Under the pieces are notes generated by a model that was not told the DNA's origin, searched no databases, and worked only from the letters and a program-made list of their open reading frames with translations. Shown in pieces: positions 8,643-16,700 of a DNA stretch of 25,485 nucleotides. The translations under genes were made by a program, and so were the position numbers. The DNA is from Rhodobacteraceae bacterium UBA3069 (GTDB lineage Bacteria; Pseudomonadota; Alphaproteobacteria; Rhodobacterales; Rhodobacteraceae). Every line of letters begins with the position of its first letter. Within the stretch, counting starts at the first letter, position 1. The stretch is taken from positions 1 to 25,485 of the forward strand of contig DFBX01000054.1 in assembly GCA_002366795.1 (NCBI GenBank), given 5' to 3'.

Positions 8643-9680
8643 TCAGCCGCCGTGTTTCTTGATCAGGCCCTTTGCCTGTTCGATCAGCGCCATGCCGTCG
8701 ATGCCCTTGGCCTCCATGTCCTTGACCCAGCGCTGCACGACGGGTGTCGCCTTGGTTTCCCAACAGGCAACTTCCGCCTCGTCCAGCGTGACGATGGTGT
8801 TGCCGGCCTTCTCGGCGATGTCGCGGCCGGGCCTGTCGTAGTCATACATGACCTGCGCGGCGAATTCGGCCAGTTTCTGCCCCGATTCCGCGTCAATGGC
8901 GGCGCGAATGTCATCGGGCAGGCTGTCGTACTTGGCTTTGTTCATCACTATGATGATGGTTGCGGTATAAAGTGCCTCTTTGCCGCCGAATTCCGTATGG
9001 TTGGTCACAAGTTCGGAAAGTTTGATGGCCCGGGTCACTTCCCACGGGATCACGGTGCCGTCGATCACGCCTTTGGACAGCGCCTCGGGGATCGCGGGCA
9101 GGGGCATGCCGACAGGGGTCGCGCCCAATTCGCCCAGCATGTCGGAAATCACGCGGGTGGGACCGCGCAGTTTCTTGCCTTCGATGTCTTCCAGTTTGCT
9201 AACGCCTTGCTTGGTGTGGATTACGCCGGGACCATGTACCCATGCGCCCAGCACTTTGACGTCGCTGTATTCACCGTCTTGCAGGTCGGTTTCCACAAGT
9301 TCCTGAAACGCCTTCGATGTGGCGACCGGGTCGGTCATCATGAAGGGCAGTTCGAACACTTCGGTCTTGGGGAAGCGACCGGGGGTATAGCCCACCACGG
9401 TCATGACGATATCGGCCACGCCATCCACGGCCTGATCCATCAGGTCTGGCGGACGACCGCCAAGGGCCATCGCATCGTAATGTTCGATCTTCAGCTTGCC
9501 GCCGGTCGCCTCTTCGACGCGGCTTGCCTAGGGTTTCAGGATATGTTTCGGCACTGTCGCGGGGGGCGGCAGGAATTGGTGCAGGCGCAGGGTGACATCC
9601 TGCGCGAAAGAGGCGGTGCCGGTCAGGCCAAGCGCAAGCGCCGCCCCTGCCACCGACTGGATCAGTGTTCTGCGTTTCAT
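8643..9680 (-). pseudogene. TRAP transporter solute-binding protein (DctP family), internal amber stop
   Basis: A periplasmic C4-dicarboxylate-type TRAP receptor that would deliver an organic acid to a DctQM permease. ATG 9680 follows a GGGAGG site. Residues 1-26 form a signal peptide (MKRRTLIQSV start, cleavage near ASFA-QD). Codon 51 is TAG at 9528-9530, after KHILKP. The same frame continues ASRVEEATGGKLKIEHYDAMALGG through KLRGPTRVISDMLGELGATPVGMP to the stop at 8643, giving a full length of about 345 codons. DctP relatives usually have Trp after Pro here (HIxxPW), so TGG to TAG is the simplest explanation. No dctQ or dctM neighbours exist in the window, so it is also an orphan receptor. 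Confidence 0.82.
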
Positions 9681-9803
9681 ATGTGGTTTGTCCTCCCAGA
9701 CTGTGCCGGTATGTTCCGGCTTGCTTTTGAAGCCTTGCAAGACAGCGTCCCGCAAGGGCAACAAGTTATTTCGCATAGCTATGCCGGGCTTGCGCCAGCC
9801 GCA

Positions 9804-10904
9804 TCATTTCAACAGCACCGGCAGGTGGCGCGGGCCGCGGACACCAAAGCCATAGAAATCCACCGCCGCAGGGTCGGCCAGTTCCATGTCGGGGAAGCGG
9901 TCGAACAGCAGCGGTAGCATGATATTGGCCAGCATCCGCCGCGCCACGTGGGTGCCCTGGCAGAAATGTGGCCCGTTCCCAAAGGCTTGGTGCGGCACCT
10001 TTGCGCGATGGATGTCGAACAGGTGGCCAGTGTCGCCGTAAATCTTCTCGTCCCAATTGGCCGAGGCCTGAATGGTCATCACCCCATCGCCCTTGGGAAT
10101 GTGAAAGCCGTGGATCTCCGTGTCATCCGTCACAAGCCGTGACGAGACCTGGATCGGCGCGACCCAGCGTACGCCTTCTTCAAACGCTTGCATCCACATG
10201 CCGTCCTCTTTGCACGCGGCGAATTGATCGGGGTTGGACAGCAGGCCGTAGATGATGGTCAGCAGGGCATCGCGCGGCTCGTTGATGCCGCCACCGATGG
10301 CGATCTTGATGTTGGACCAAATCTGGCTTTGCGCAATGGGGTCTTCCGCATTGATCATCACGGACATTGCCGACTGATCGGGATCGGCGCGCAGCCGGTC
10401 CGCGGCTGCGGCGAACAGGGCGTCCATCTCGTCGTTGGCCTTGTCGCATTCGGCGAACAGCGCATCGGACCAGCCGAAATTGCCAGCCCCGTCGATCAGG
10501 ATCTGGCTCCAGCGCCGCAAATCGTCGTCTGACGCCTCGGGGATGCCCAGAAGATGCGTCAGGCATCGCGCGGCGAAGGGGCCGGCGAGGGTGGGGAACA
10601 GGTCCACCACCTCGCCCTTGGGCAGGCGGGCGACATAGTCTTCGGCGATTTTGGTATAGATCGGCTCCCAGCAGGTTTTGATGTTGCGGGCGGTGAAGGC
10701 GGGTGCCATGGCGCCGCGTTCGGCTTGGTGTTCGGCCCCGTCCTTGCGCATCAACGTATGAGCGCGAAAGGCCCGTTCCATCGGTGTGTTCGGATCATTG
10801 GACGAAAAAAGGTCCGGCGTGTCCTTGACGTATTCCGTGTCCTCGGCGCGGGTCAGCAGGGTGCGGCCCGTCAAATCCGTGGGCCGCACCCATGCCTCGG
10901 CCAT
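9804..10904 (-). CDS. Cytochrome P450, apparently short at the N-terminus
   Basis: A soluble bacterial class I-type P450 monooxygenase. The heme loop is FGNGPHFCQGTHVAR with the thiolate Cys. The K-helix ExxR is in EEGVRW. The I-helix reads AIGGGINEPRDALL and lacks the usual acid-Thr pair, a variant known in some P450s. From ATG 10904 the protein has 366 residues; a TTG at 10910 would add two. An in-frame TAA at 10962-10964 limits any extension to 17 more codons. Bacterial P450s usually run 390-420 residues, so the DPxP-type N-terminal segment seems missing or out of frame. It lies close behind the ArsR gene on the same strand. No ferredoxin or reductase gene is nearby, and the substrate is unknown. 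Confidence 0.8.
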   Translation of the reverse strand: MAEAWVRPTDLTGRTLLTRAEDTEYVKDTPDLFSSNDPNTPMERAFRAHTLMRKDGAEHQAERGAMAPAFTARNIKTCWEPIYTKIAEDYVARLPKGEVVDLFPTLAGPFAARCLTHLLGIPEASDDDLRRWSQILIDGAGNFGWSDALFAECDKANDEMDALFAAAADRLRADPDQSAMSVMINAEDPIAQSQIWSNIKIAIGGGINEPRDALLTIIYGLLSNPDQFAACKEDGMWMQAFEEGVRWVAPIQVSSRLVTDDTEIHGFHIPKGDGVMTIQASANWDEKIYGDTGHLFDIHRAKVPHQAFGNGPHFCQGTHVARRMLANIMLPLLFDRFPDMELADPAAVDFYGFGVRGPRHLPVLLK

Positions 10905-11008
10905 GCACAAATGGTTGCGCGGGCAGATCGGGCAGATCGCGGCAGGGTTGGAACGGGTCAGTTAGCTGCGGGCAGCGGTGGGTTTGCACCCTACCATCGC
11001 CGGATCGT

Positions 11009-11392
11009 TTAACAGGTCGTCTTGGACGGATTGGAATCCACGGGCGCACAGAACAGGCGATACAAAAGCTGGATCACCTCGTATGTGTTGGCGTCCGCAA
11101 GGCTGTAATAGATCGTCTTTCCCTCGCGCCGGGTGGTCACCAACCCCTCTTCGCGTAGGCGGGCCAGCATCTGGCTGACGGCGGCCTGACGGATTTCCAG
11201 CAGGCCTTCCAACTCTCCCACGGATTTTTCGCCCGAGCCGAGGTGGCACAGGATCATCAGCCGCCCTTCATGGGCAAGCGTCTTTAGGTAGGCGGCGGCG
11301 CTTTCTGCGCTGCGGGCCATTTCCGAAGGCGGGGCAGGAGGGGTCTGCATGTTCACGTTAGGATTACCCTGATCGTTCTTTTCAAATGCCAT
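11009..11392 (-). CDS. ArsR-family regulator, SqrR/BigR (persulfide-sensor) type
   Basis: A winged-helix ArsR/SmtB repressor of 127 residues. The HTH core is ELEGLLEIRQAAVSQMLARLREEGLV, followed by the wing TTRREGKTIYYSL. C49 (MILCHLGSG) and C115 (YRLFC) are 66 residues apart, the same spacing as the C41/C107 tetrasulfide pair of Rhodobacter SqrR. The classical metal-site ELCVCDL motif is replaced by ELEGLLEIRQ. Together these suggest a reactive-sulfur sensor rather than a metal sensor. The first 25 residues are extra and Pro-rich; a second ATG at 11350 is possible, and neither start has a strong Shine-Dalgarno. No sqr, persulfide dioxygenase or sulfur exporter lies nearby. The P450 is the likely downstream co-transcribed gene. 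Confidence 0.83.
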   Translation of the reverse strand: MAFEKNDQGNPNVNMQTPPAPPSEMARSAESAAAYLKTLAHEGRLMILCHLGSGEKSVGELEGLLEIRQAAVSQMLARLREEGLVTTRREGKTIYYSLADANTYEVIQLLYRLFCAPVDSNPSKTTC

Positions 11393-11480
11393 AGCACGGC
11401 TCTGCGCATGGCGCGAGGGTACGGCGTATCCACTTCAACAATGGTGCTTTTTGCCAAAAACTCAAGGCTTGGCGGATATT

Positions 11481-11505
11481 GCGCGGCGGGGGGTGTCCGC
11501 CGCGC
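11481..11505. terminator. GC-rich hairpin after the alcohol dehydrogenase gene
   Basis: GCGCGGCGG (11481-11489) pairs perfectly with CCGCCGCGC (11497-11505) around a 7-nt loop. It lies just past the dehydrogenase stop and before arsR. No T-run follows on the minus strand, so any termination activity is uncertain. Confidence 0.4.
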
Positions 11506-11523
11506 TTGCCTGCCGCCCAATGA

Positions 11524-12612
11524 TCAGGCGTCTTTCAGGATGATCACGTTGCGCCGTGCCGCGCCGGATTTGGTATCGGCGATCGCCTCGTTCACCTGGT
11601 CCAGAGTCCAGCGGCCGGAAATCAACTCGTCCAATTTCAGGCGACCCTGTTGATACAGGTCCACCATCCAGGGGATGTCTTTCTTGATGACGGTATCACC
11701 CATCATTGTGCCTTCGATCCCCTGACCTGCGTTGGCCATGATCAGGGGCGAATAGCTGGCATTCTGCCCGAAATGGGGCATGCCGACCATGATCACGCGG
11801 CCGCCGTTCGCCAGATAGCGGGGGGCGCTGTCATAGACAGCGGCAACGCCCACTGTGACCAGCACCGCATCGGCTCCGCGGCCAAGTATTTTCTTGACCG
11901 CGCCGAAGGGTTTGCCCTCGGCCAGCACACCGTCTGTCGCGCCGAATTCCTTTGCGACCGCCAGCTTGTCCTCGTTCATGTCTACGGCGACGATGCGGCG
12001 GGCACCGGCGATGCGCGCGCCCTGGATGGCGTTCAGGCCAACGCCCCCCGCGCCGATCACCACAACGTCCTGCCCGGGGCGGATGTTCGCGGCCTTCACC
12101 GCTGCGCCGACGCCAGTGATGACGCCGCAGGACAGCAGAGATGCGACCTCCATCTTCACGTCGGCGGGGATTTTCACGACCTGGGACTGGTCCACCACGA
12201 CCTTTTCGGCGAATGCCCCGCAGGCCAATCCCTGCGACAGGGCGCTGCCGTCCGGCAGGGACAGCGGCCCTTTGCTTTCGTCATAGGGCGTTTCGCAGAT
12301 CGCGGGGTGGCCGGTGCCGCAGCTGTCGCAGGTGCCGCAGGCGCGGATCAGCGTAACGCAGACGGTATCACCCACTTCGAACCCTTTGACGCCCGCGCCG
12401 AGGGCCGTGATCTTGCCCGCGGCCTCGTGGCCATAGACGGCTGGCAGCTGCCCGCCAAAGCCGCCCTGCCAGTAGGAAATATCGGAATGGCAGACCGCGA
12501 CGGCGTGCATGTCCACCTCGATCTCGCCCAGTTCGGGTGCGCGCAGTTCCACTTCTTCGATGGTCAGGGGCGCGCCGTGTACGCGGCAGACAGCAGCTTT
12601 GATCTTGGTCAT
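11524..12612 (-). CDS. Zinc-dependent alcohol dehydrogenase, MDR family
   Basis: A 362-residue medium-chain dehydrogenase/reductase that should oxidise an alcohol or reduce an aldehyde with NAD(P). Catalytic zinc ligands are the Cys of AVCHSDIS (C41) and the His in YGHEAAG. The structural zinc lobe has four Cys in ACGTCDSCGTGHPAIC. The Rossmann motif is VVVIGAGGVGLNAIQGA. The overall pattern is closest to the class III/S-hydroxymethyl-thiol dehydrogenase branch, but the physiological substrate cannot be assigned. ATG 12612 has GGAGG upstream. Neighbours on the same strand are the MFS gene upstream and arsR downstream, with gaps of 93 bp or more, so operon membership is unclear. Confidence 0.88.
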   Translation of the reverse strand: MTKIKAAVCRVHGAPLTIEEVELRAPELGEIEVDMHAVAVCHSDISYWQGGFGGQLPAVYGHEAAGKITALGAGVKGFEVGDTVCVTLIRACGTCDSCGTGHPAICETPYDESKGPLSLPDGSALSQGLACGAFAEKVVVDQSQVVKIPADVKMEVASLLSCGVITGVGAAVKAANIRPGQDVVVIGAGGVGLNAIQGARIAGARRIVAVDMNEDKLAVAKEFGATDGVLAEGKPFGAVKKILGRGADAVLVTVGVAAVYDSAPRYLANGGRVIMVGMPHFGQNASYSPLIMANAGQGIEGTMMGDTVIKKDIPWMVDLYQQGRLKLDELISGRWTLDQVNEAIADTKSGAARRNVIILKDA

Positions 12613-12705
12613 GGGTTTTCCTCCGGTAAAGCCGATTGGTTGGGAGCGAAGATGCCCTTGGGGCAGCTTATCCTCAAGTGCGAAAATGAATTCCGATGGG
12701 CGAAA

Positions 12706-13913
12706 TTACGTTACGGTATCGCCTTTCGGTGTGCGAACGAAGGCAATGATTGCCAGAACCATGAGCCCAGCCGACACCATAAAGGGCGCGCCGGGCAGGT
12801 AAATTGGCGCCTCGGGGCGGGAAAAGACGGCAAACACTTGCGTGGCGACAATGGGGTGATGATCATCGCCAGCGAGGCGAGCGAGGTCTGCACGCCCTGA
12901 AGCGTGCCCTGCATGTCGTCATCGACGATCTGCGATGTCATGCCCTGAAGTGCGGGCAGCCCCACGCCCGCGATGCCAATGATCGGTATCAGCCACAGCA
13001 GCAGCGTGCCAGAGGCGATCACCGTGAGAATCAGCAGGGACAGCAGTTCCAGCATCAGCCCGAACAGCACCGCGCCGCGCTGCCCCATCAGGCGAATGGC
13101 GGGGCCGACCAGCGCCCCTTGGGTGATGGCCAGCGACAGCCCGTAAATGGCCAGCGACAGGCCGATCAAGACGGGCGTCCAGCCAAACCGCGCGGCTGTG
13201 AAGAATGGCCAGATCGCCGGGTAGACCGCGGTGGACACATGATACAGGAACACCACCCCCAATAGCGGCGCGGCCCCCTTGATGCGGGCAATATCGGCAA
13301 AGGCCGACAGCGGATTGGCGCGTCGCCAGGAAAACGGTCGCCGGATACGGTCTGTGACCGTCTCGCTCAGCACGAAATACCCCAACGTGGCATTGGCCAG
13401 CGCCAGTGCGCCCGCAGCGATGAAGGGCGCACGGGTGCCCAGTTCGGCCAGCAGTCCGCCGATCGCCGGGCCCAGCACAAAGCCGATGCCAAAGCCCGCA
13501 CCGATCAAACCGAACCTTGCGGCCTTTTCATGCGGGGCCGAGATATCGGCCATGTAGGCCGCCGCCGTAGCATGGGTGGCCGAGGCGATGCCGCCAAGGA
13601 TACGCGCCGCCAGCAGCAGCCAGATCGTACCGGCAATTGCCATCAAGCCGTGGACCATCGCCACCACTACAAGTGAAACCAGCAGCACGGGCCCGCGCCC
13701 TTTCGCATCCGAAAGCGACCCCAGCAGCGGTGCGAACAGGAACTGCATCACGGCAAAGACCGTCTCCAGCACCCCGCCCCAGATCGCCGCATGGGCCAGG
13801 TCGCCACCTGATACTTCGCGGATCAGGTCGGGCAAAACCGGAAGGATCAGCCCGATCCCCATGGCATCGATCACCACGGTCATCACGATCACGAAAATGG
13901 GCAAACGGGTCAT
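12706..13913 (-). pseudogene. TetA-like MFS efflux transporter, frameshifted near the 3' end
   Basis: A 12-helix drug:proton antiporter-type MFS protein. The N-terminus MTRLPIFVIVMTVVIDAMGIGLILPVLPDL and the loop 2-3 motif GSLSDAKGRGPVLL resemble TetA-type exporters, though tetracycline specificity cannot be claimed. The frame is good for about 355 residues, to SLASLAMIITPL. One base appears to be missing near 12848-12854. The uncorrected frame then gives a 45-residue Arg/Pro/Ser-rich tail ending at 12711. Restoring one base gives VATQVFAVFSRPEAPIYLPG, then a hydrophobic twelfth helix, ending at TAA 12706-12708 for about 402 residues. Only the last helix is affected, so partial function is conceivable. 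Confidence 0.75.
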
Positions 13914-13988
13914 GCGGACACTTTCACGGGGGGCGGTTCGCGGGCAACCTATTGGCTGCGCCGCGCGCAGGAAAGCCGCAATGCGCGA

Positions 13989-15317
13989 TCAGACCTCTTT
14001 TGCCTGCGCGGCAAAGGCGCGGGCATCCTGGGCGGAATGACCCATCTGCCGTGCGGGGTCGAAAACATCCGCCGTGTCCATCTGCGGATAGTCGCGGGCC
14101 GTCAGGGTTTGCAGGGGGGTGTCCGATGTCATCGCCTCTTTGCACAGTGCCTTGATCGCGGCTTGGGCATCGGGGCGGGGCAGGGTTTCGGCAAGCCGGA
14201 AGGACAGCGCCTCGGCGTGGATCAGGCCAAGGCCTGTCGCTAGGGGCGTGGCCATGGCATCGGGGTTCGGGGCGATATTGCCTGCCAGATCCCGCGCGCG
14301 GATCAGGGCGGAGGAGGCCGAGAGGCAAAGCTGCGGCAGGGTCAGCCATTCGGTGAACCATGCCGCGCCGTCGCGCTGTTGGCGGTGGATGCCCGCGCCT
14401 TGCAAGACGGCGTTCAGACCCACGGTCTGCCGCGCCAGCGCCACCATGGCCGAAGGGGCCACGGGGTTTTGTTTCTGCGGCATGGTCGATGACCCGCCCG
14501 CGCCGTCAAGGGTGACTTCGCTGATGCCCGATTGCATCATCAGGGTCAGGTCCTCGCCCATCTTGGCCAGCGCCACCGAAAGCCGGGTCAGCCAGTCAGA
14601 CAGGGCCATGATAGGGCCGCGGTCGGAATGCCAGCTGCGGGCCGGATCGTTCAGGCCAAGCGCCTTTGCCAACGCCGCGCGGGTTTCTGCGGCCTGCGGC
14701 CCCAGCGCCGCGCCGGTGCCGGATGCGCCGGACAGCGACACCCACAGCACCCGTTCGCGCAGGTTTTCCATTTCGTCCAGAAGGCCCAAAAGGGGGGTGC
14801 CCCAGCCCGCCACGACCGCGCCGAAGCTGGTGCCTGTGGCATATTGCCCATAGGTGCGCGCGGCCATGGGGGTATCGGCATGTTCGCCTGCCATCGCGCC
14901 AAGCGCGCGAATGGTGGCGCGCAGGGCCTCTTCGTTCTGGTTCAGCATCTGGCGGACGCGCAGTATCAACCCCGTGTCCATGATGTCTTGGGATGTGGCA
15001 CCCCAATGCAGGAATTGCGCGTGTTCCGGTGCCTCCAGCGCCTTGCGGATCGCGGCCACCAACCCCGGCACGGTCACGCCATTGGTGCCCGTCGCATCGG
15101 CCAGCCCCGCCGGGTCGATCTGAATTTCCATCAACGCGCGGTGCAAGAAGGCCGCGGCGGTTTCAGGGATCACGCCAAGGGTTCCCTGCACCTTGGCCAA
15201 GGCCCCCTCGACCAGCATCATCGCGCGCACCTCGGCCGTGTCGGTGAAGAGCTTGCCCACCTCGCCCGAGGGAAACAGGCGGTTGAAAAGCGGGCTGTCA
15301 AATACCGAAGCGGCCAT
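13989..15317 (-). CDS. pcaB: 3-carboxy-cis,cis-muconate cycloisomerase
   Basis: A fumarase/aspartase-superfamily enzyme of 442 residues that converts 3-carboxy-cis,cis-muconate to 4-carboxymuconolactone in the protocatechuate branch. The superfamily signature GSSTMPQKQNP is present, along with HWGATSQDIMDT and the TYGQYATGTSFG segment, which are characteristic of PcaB. The start is 3 bp after the esterase stop with AAAGGGAT upstream, so the two genes are co-transcribed. It lies downstream of an intrinsic terminator that separates it from the other pca genes. The MFS gene follows after 75 bp. Confidence 0.93.
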   Translation of the reverse strand: MAASVFDSPLFNRLFPSGEVGKLFTDTAEVRAMMLVEGALAKVQGTLGVIPETAAAFLHRALMEIQIDPAGLADATGTNGVTVPGLVAAIRKALEAPEHAQFLHWGATSQDIMDTGLILRVRQMLNQNEEALRATIRALGAMAGEHADTPMAARTYGQYATGTSFGAVVAGWGTPLLGLLDEMENLRERVLWVSLSGASGTGAALGPQAAETRAALAKALGLNDPARSWHSDRGPIMALSDWLTRLSVALAKMGEDLTLMMQSGISEVTLDGAGGSSTMPQKQNPVAPSAMVALARQTVGLNAVLQGAGIHRQQRDGAAWFTEWLTLPQLCLSASSALIRARDLAGNIAPNPDAMATPLATGLGLIHAEALSFRLAETLPRPDAQAAIKALCKEAMTSDTPLQTLTARDYPQMDTADVFDPARQMGHSAQDARAFAAQAKEV

Positions 15318-15320
15318 GGG

Positions 15321-16031
15321 TTATCCCTTTGCGATGCTGTCCAGAAGCCCGGCCAACCCGTCGGGGTCGGCGAAAAAGGGCGAATGCGCGGTGTTCATGC
15401 TGTGGACCGTGGTCGGAGGCCAGTCCTGCACCATTTCGGCTTGGAAATCGGGGGGGATTGTGCGGTCATCAAGGCAGCGGATGTAGTGGCGCGGCACACT
15501 TTCATAGCGGGCCGTTGTCGGGACCGGAACCGAGGTCGGCTGCGTCGCCTGCACGCAAAGGCGCGGGATGGCGTAAGCCAGCGTTTCGGGCGGGCAGTCG
15601 TGATAGAACAGCGGTTCGATCATGCCGGGATCAACGGTCCAGCCTTTGCGATTCTCGGTCATGCGGATCGCGGGCAAGAGTGGCTGTTCCTTTGCCTGCA
15701 TCCGGCGCTGGGCCAGCGACAGCCCCGGCGCGGGGACATAGGCGCAAAGATAGATCAGTTGGGTGATCTTTTCAGGCGCTGCCTCGGCCGCGGCGGTGAT
15801 CGGATAGCCGCCCATGGAGTGACCGACCAGCGTGACAGGCGTGTCGATCACATCAAGGATCGCATCGCGATAGCCATCAAGCGTTACCTCGGTATAAGGC
15901 GTTTTGTCATCGCCATGGCCGGGTAGGTCGATGGCGCGGGCGGTGTGCCCCAGCCGTTCAAGCGCGGGGATCACGTCGCGCCAGCACCATGCGCCATGGG
16001 CTGCGCCGTGGATCAGAAGGAAGTCGGCCAT
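15321..16031 (-). CDS. Alpha/beta hydrolase, SABP2/hydroxynitrile-lyase-like esterase
   Basis: A 236-residue alpha/beta hydrolase. FLLIHGAAHGAWCW supplies the oxyanion region. The nucleophile is S72 in GHSMGG, and the catalytic His is in MNTAHSPFFADP. The RHYIRCLDDRTIPPDFQ segment carries the Asp and resembles plant methylesterases (SABP2) and hydroxynitrile lyases. It is distinct from PcaD, which occurs separately in this cluster. Its place directly before pcaB suggests it may hydrolyse an ester of 4-hydroxybenzoate, protocatechuate or a related aromatic acid and so feed the pathway; this is inference. The start at 16031 has AAGGTGACC upstream and lies about 20 bp after a terminator. Confidence 0.85.
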   Translation of the reverse strand: MADFLLIHGAAHGAWCWRDVIPALERLGHTARAIDLPGHGDDKTPYTEVTLDGYRDAILDVIDTPVTLVGHSMGGYPITAAAEAAPEKITQLIYLCAYVPAPGLSLAQRRMQAKEQPLLPAIRMTENRKGWTVDPGMIEPLFYHDCPPETLAYAIPRLCVQATQPTSVPVPTTARYESVPRHYIRCLDDRTIPPDFQAEMVQDWPPTTVHSMNTAHSPFFADPDGLAGLLDSIAKG

Positions 16032-16052
16032 TGGTCACCTTGGAATAGAAAA

Positions 16053-16074
16053 AGGGTGCGGTTACCCGCACCCT
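16053..16074 (-). terminator. Intrinsic terminator between pcaG and the esterase-pcaB pair
   Basis: AGGGTGCGG (16053-16061) and CCGCACCCT (16066-16074) make a perfect 9-bp stem with a TTAC/GTAA loop. On the minus strand the stem runs directly into TTTTT. It lies about 25 bp past the pcaG stop and ends about 20 bp before the esterase start, in the direction of transcription. Confidence 0.85.
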
Positions 16075-16099
16075 AGCTTTGCTTGCCCGGCTTGTCGCC

Positions 16100-16699
16100 T
16101 TAGATGTCGAGGAAGACGGTTTCGCCCTCGCCTTGCAGGCGGATGTCGAAACGGTATTGCCCCTCGCCGACCTTCCTGGCGATCAACGTGTCCACGCGGT
16201 TGCGCTGCTCGATCCGGTTCAGCAGGGGATCGTTCGCGTTATCCTCGTCCTCGAAATAGATGCGGGTTTGCAGGCCGGTGTTGATGCCCCGCGCCACGAT
16301 CCAGAGCGAGATATGCGGCGCCTGCATCGCTCCGCCGCGGGCCGCGACAGCCCCCGGTTTCACGGTGCGCAGGGTGAACAGCCCGGATTCCGCATCGGCG
16401 GCGAAACGGCAATGTCCAGCCGCGGCGGGATCGGCCCCGTCCTGCCCGGCGAACTTGCCCGCGGCATCGGGCTGCCAGCTTTCGATCAGCGCGTCACGCA
16501 GCGCCCAGCCGGTGCCGTCGATCACCTCGCCGGTAATCTCGATCACTTCGCCCTTGGCGCCATCCGCGATGGGAGAGGTGCCGATTTCGGTCGCGTAATA
16601 GCCGCCGTTGCCCGCATAGGTGGGCATGAGGCCGATATGCACGTAAGGCCCGGCAGTCTGCGAGGGGGACTCCACAAGATAGTCGAGTTTCTGGACCAT
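16100..16699 (-). CDS. pcaG: Protocatechuate 3,4-dioxygenase alpha subunit
   Basis: A 199-residue intradiol dioxygenase subunit that pairs with PcaH to open protocatechuate to 3-carboxy-cis,cis-muconate. SPSQTAGPYVHIG near the N-terminus, YYATEIG, LIESWQPDAAGKF and the C-terminal YRFDIRLQGEGETVFLDI are typical. As in other alpha subunits, the iron-ligand set is incomplete; the iron site sits in PcaH. ATG 16699 follows the pcaH TGA by one base (TGATATG), so the subunits are translationally coupled. Longer in-frame starts would lie within pcaH. Confidence 0.95.
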   Translation of the reverse strand: MVQKLDYLVESPSQTAGPYVHIGLMPTYAGNGGYYATEIGTSPIADGAKGEVIEITGEVIDGTGWALRDALIESWQPDAAGKFAGQDGADPAAAGHCRFAADAESGLFTLRTVKPGAVAARGGAMQAPHISLWIVARGINTGLQTRIYFEDEDNANDPLLNRIEQRNRVDTLIARKVGEGQYRFDIRLQGEGETVFLDI

Positions 16700-16700
16700 A

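Noticed and set aside
9528..9530. Amber codon in dctP as pyrrolysine or programmed readthrough
   Set aside because: The position fits a conserved Trp and nothing nearby supports recoding. A TGG to TAG change is simpler.
12706..13913. Tetracycline resistance gene
   Set aside because: Only general TetA-type MFS similarity is visible, no TetR-type tetR is divergent from it, and the gene is frameshifted.
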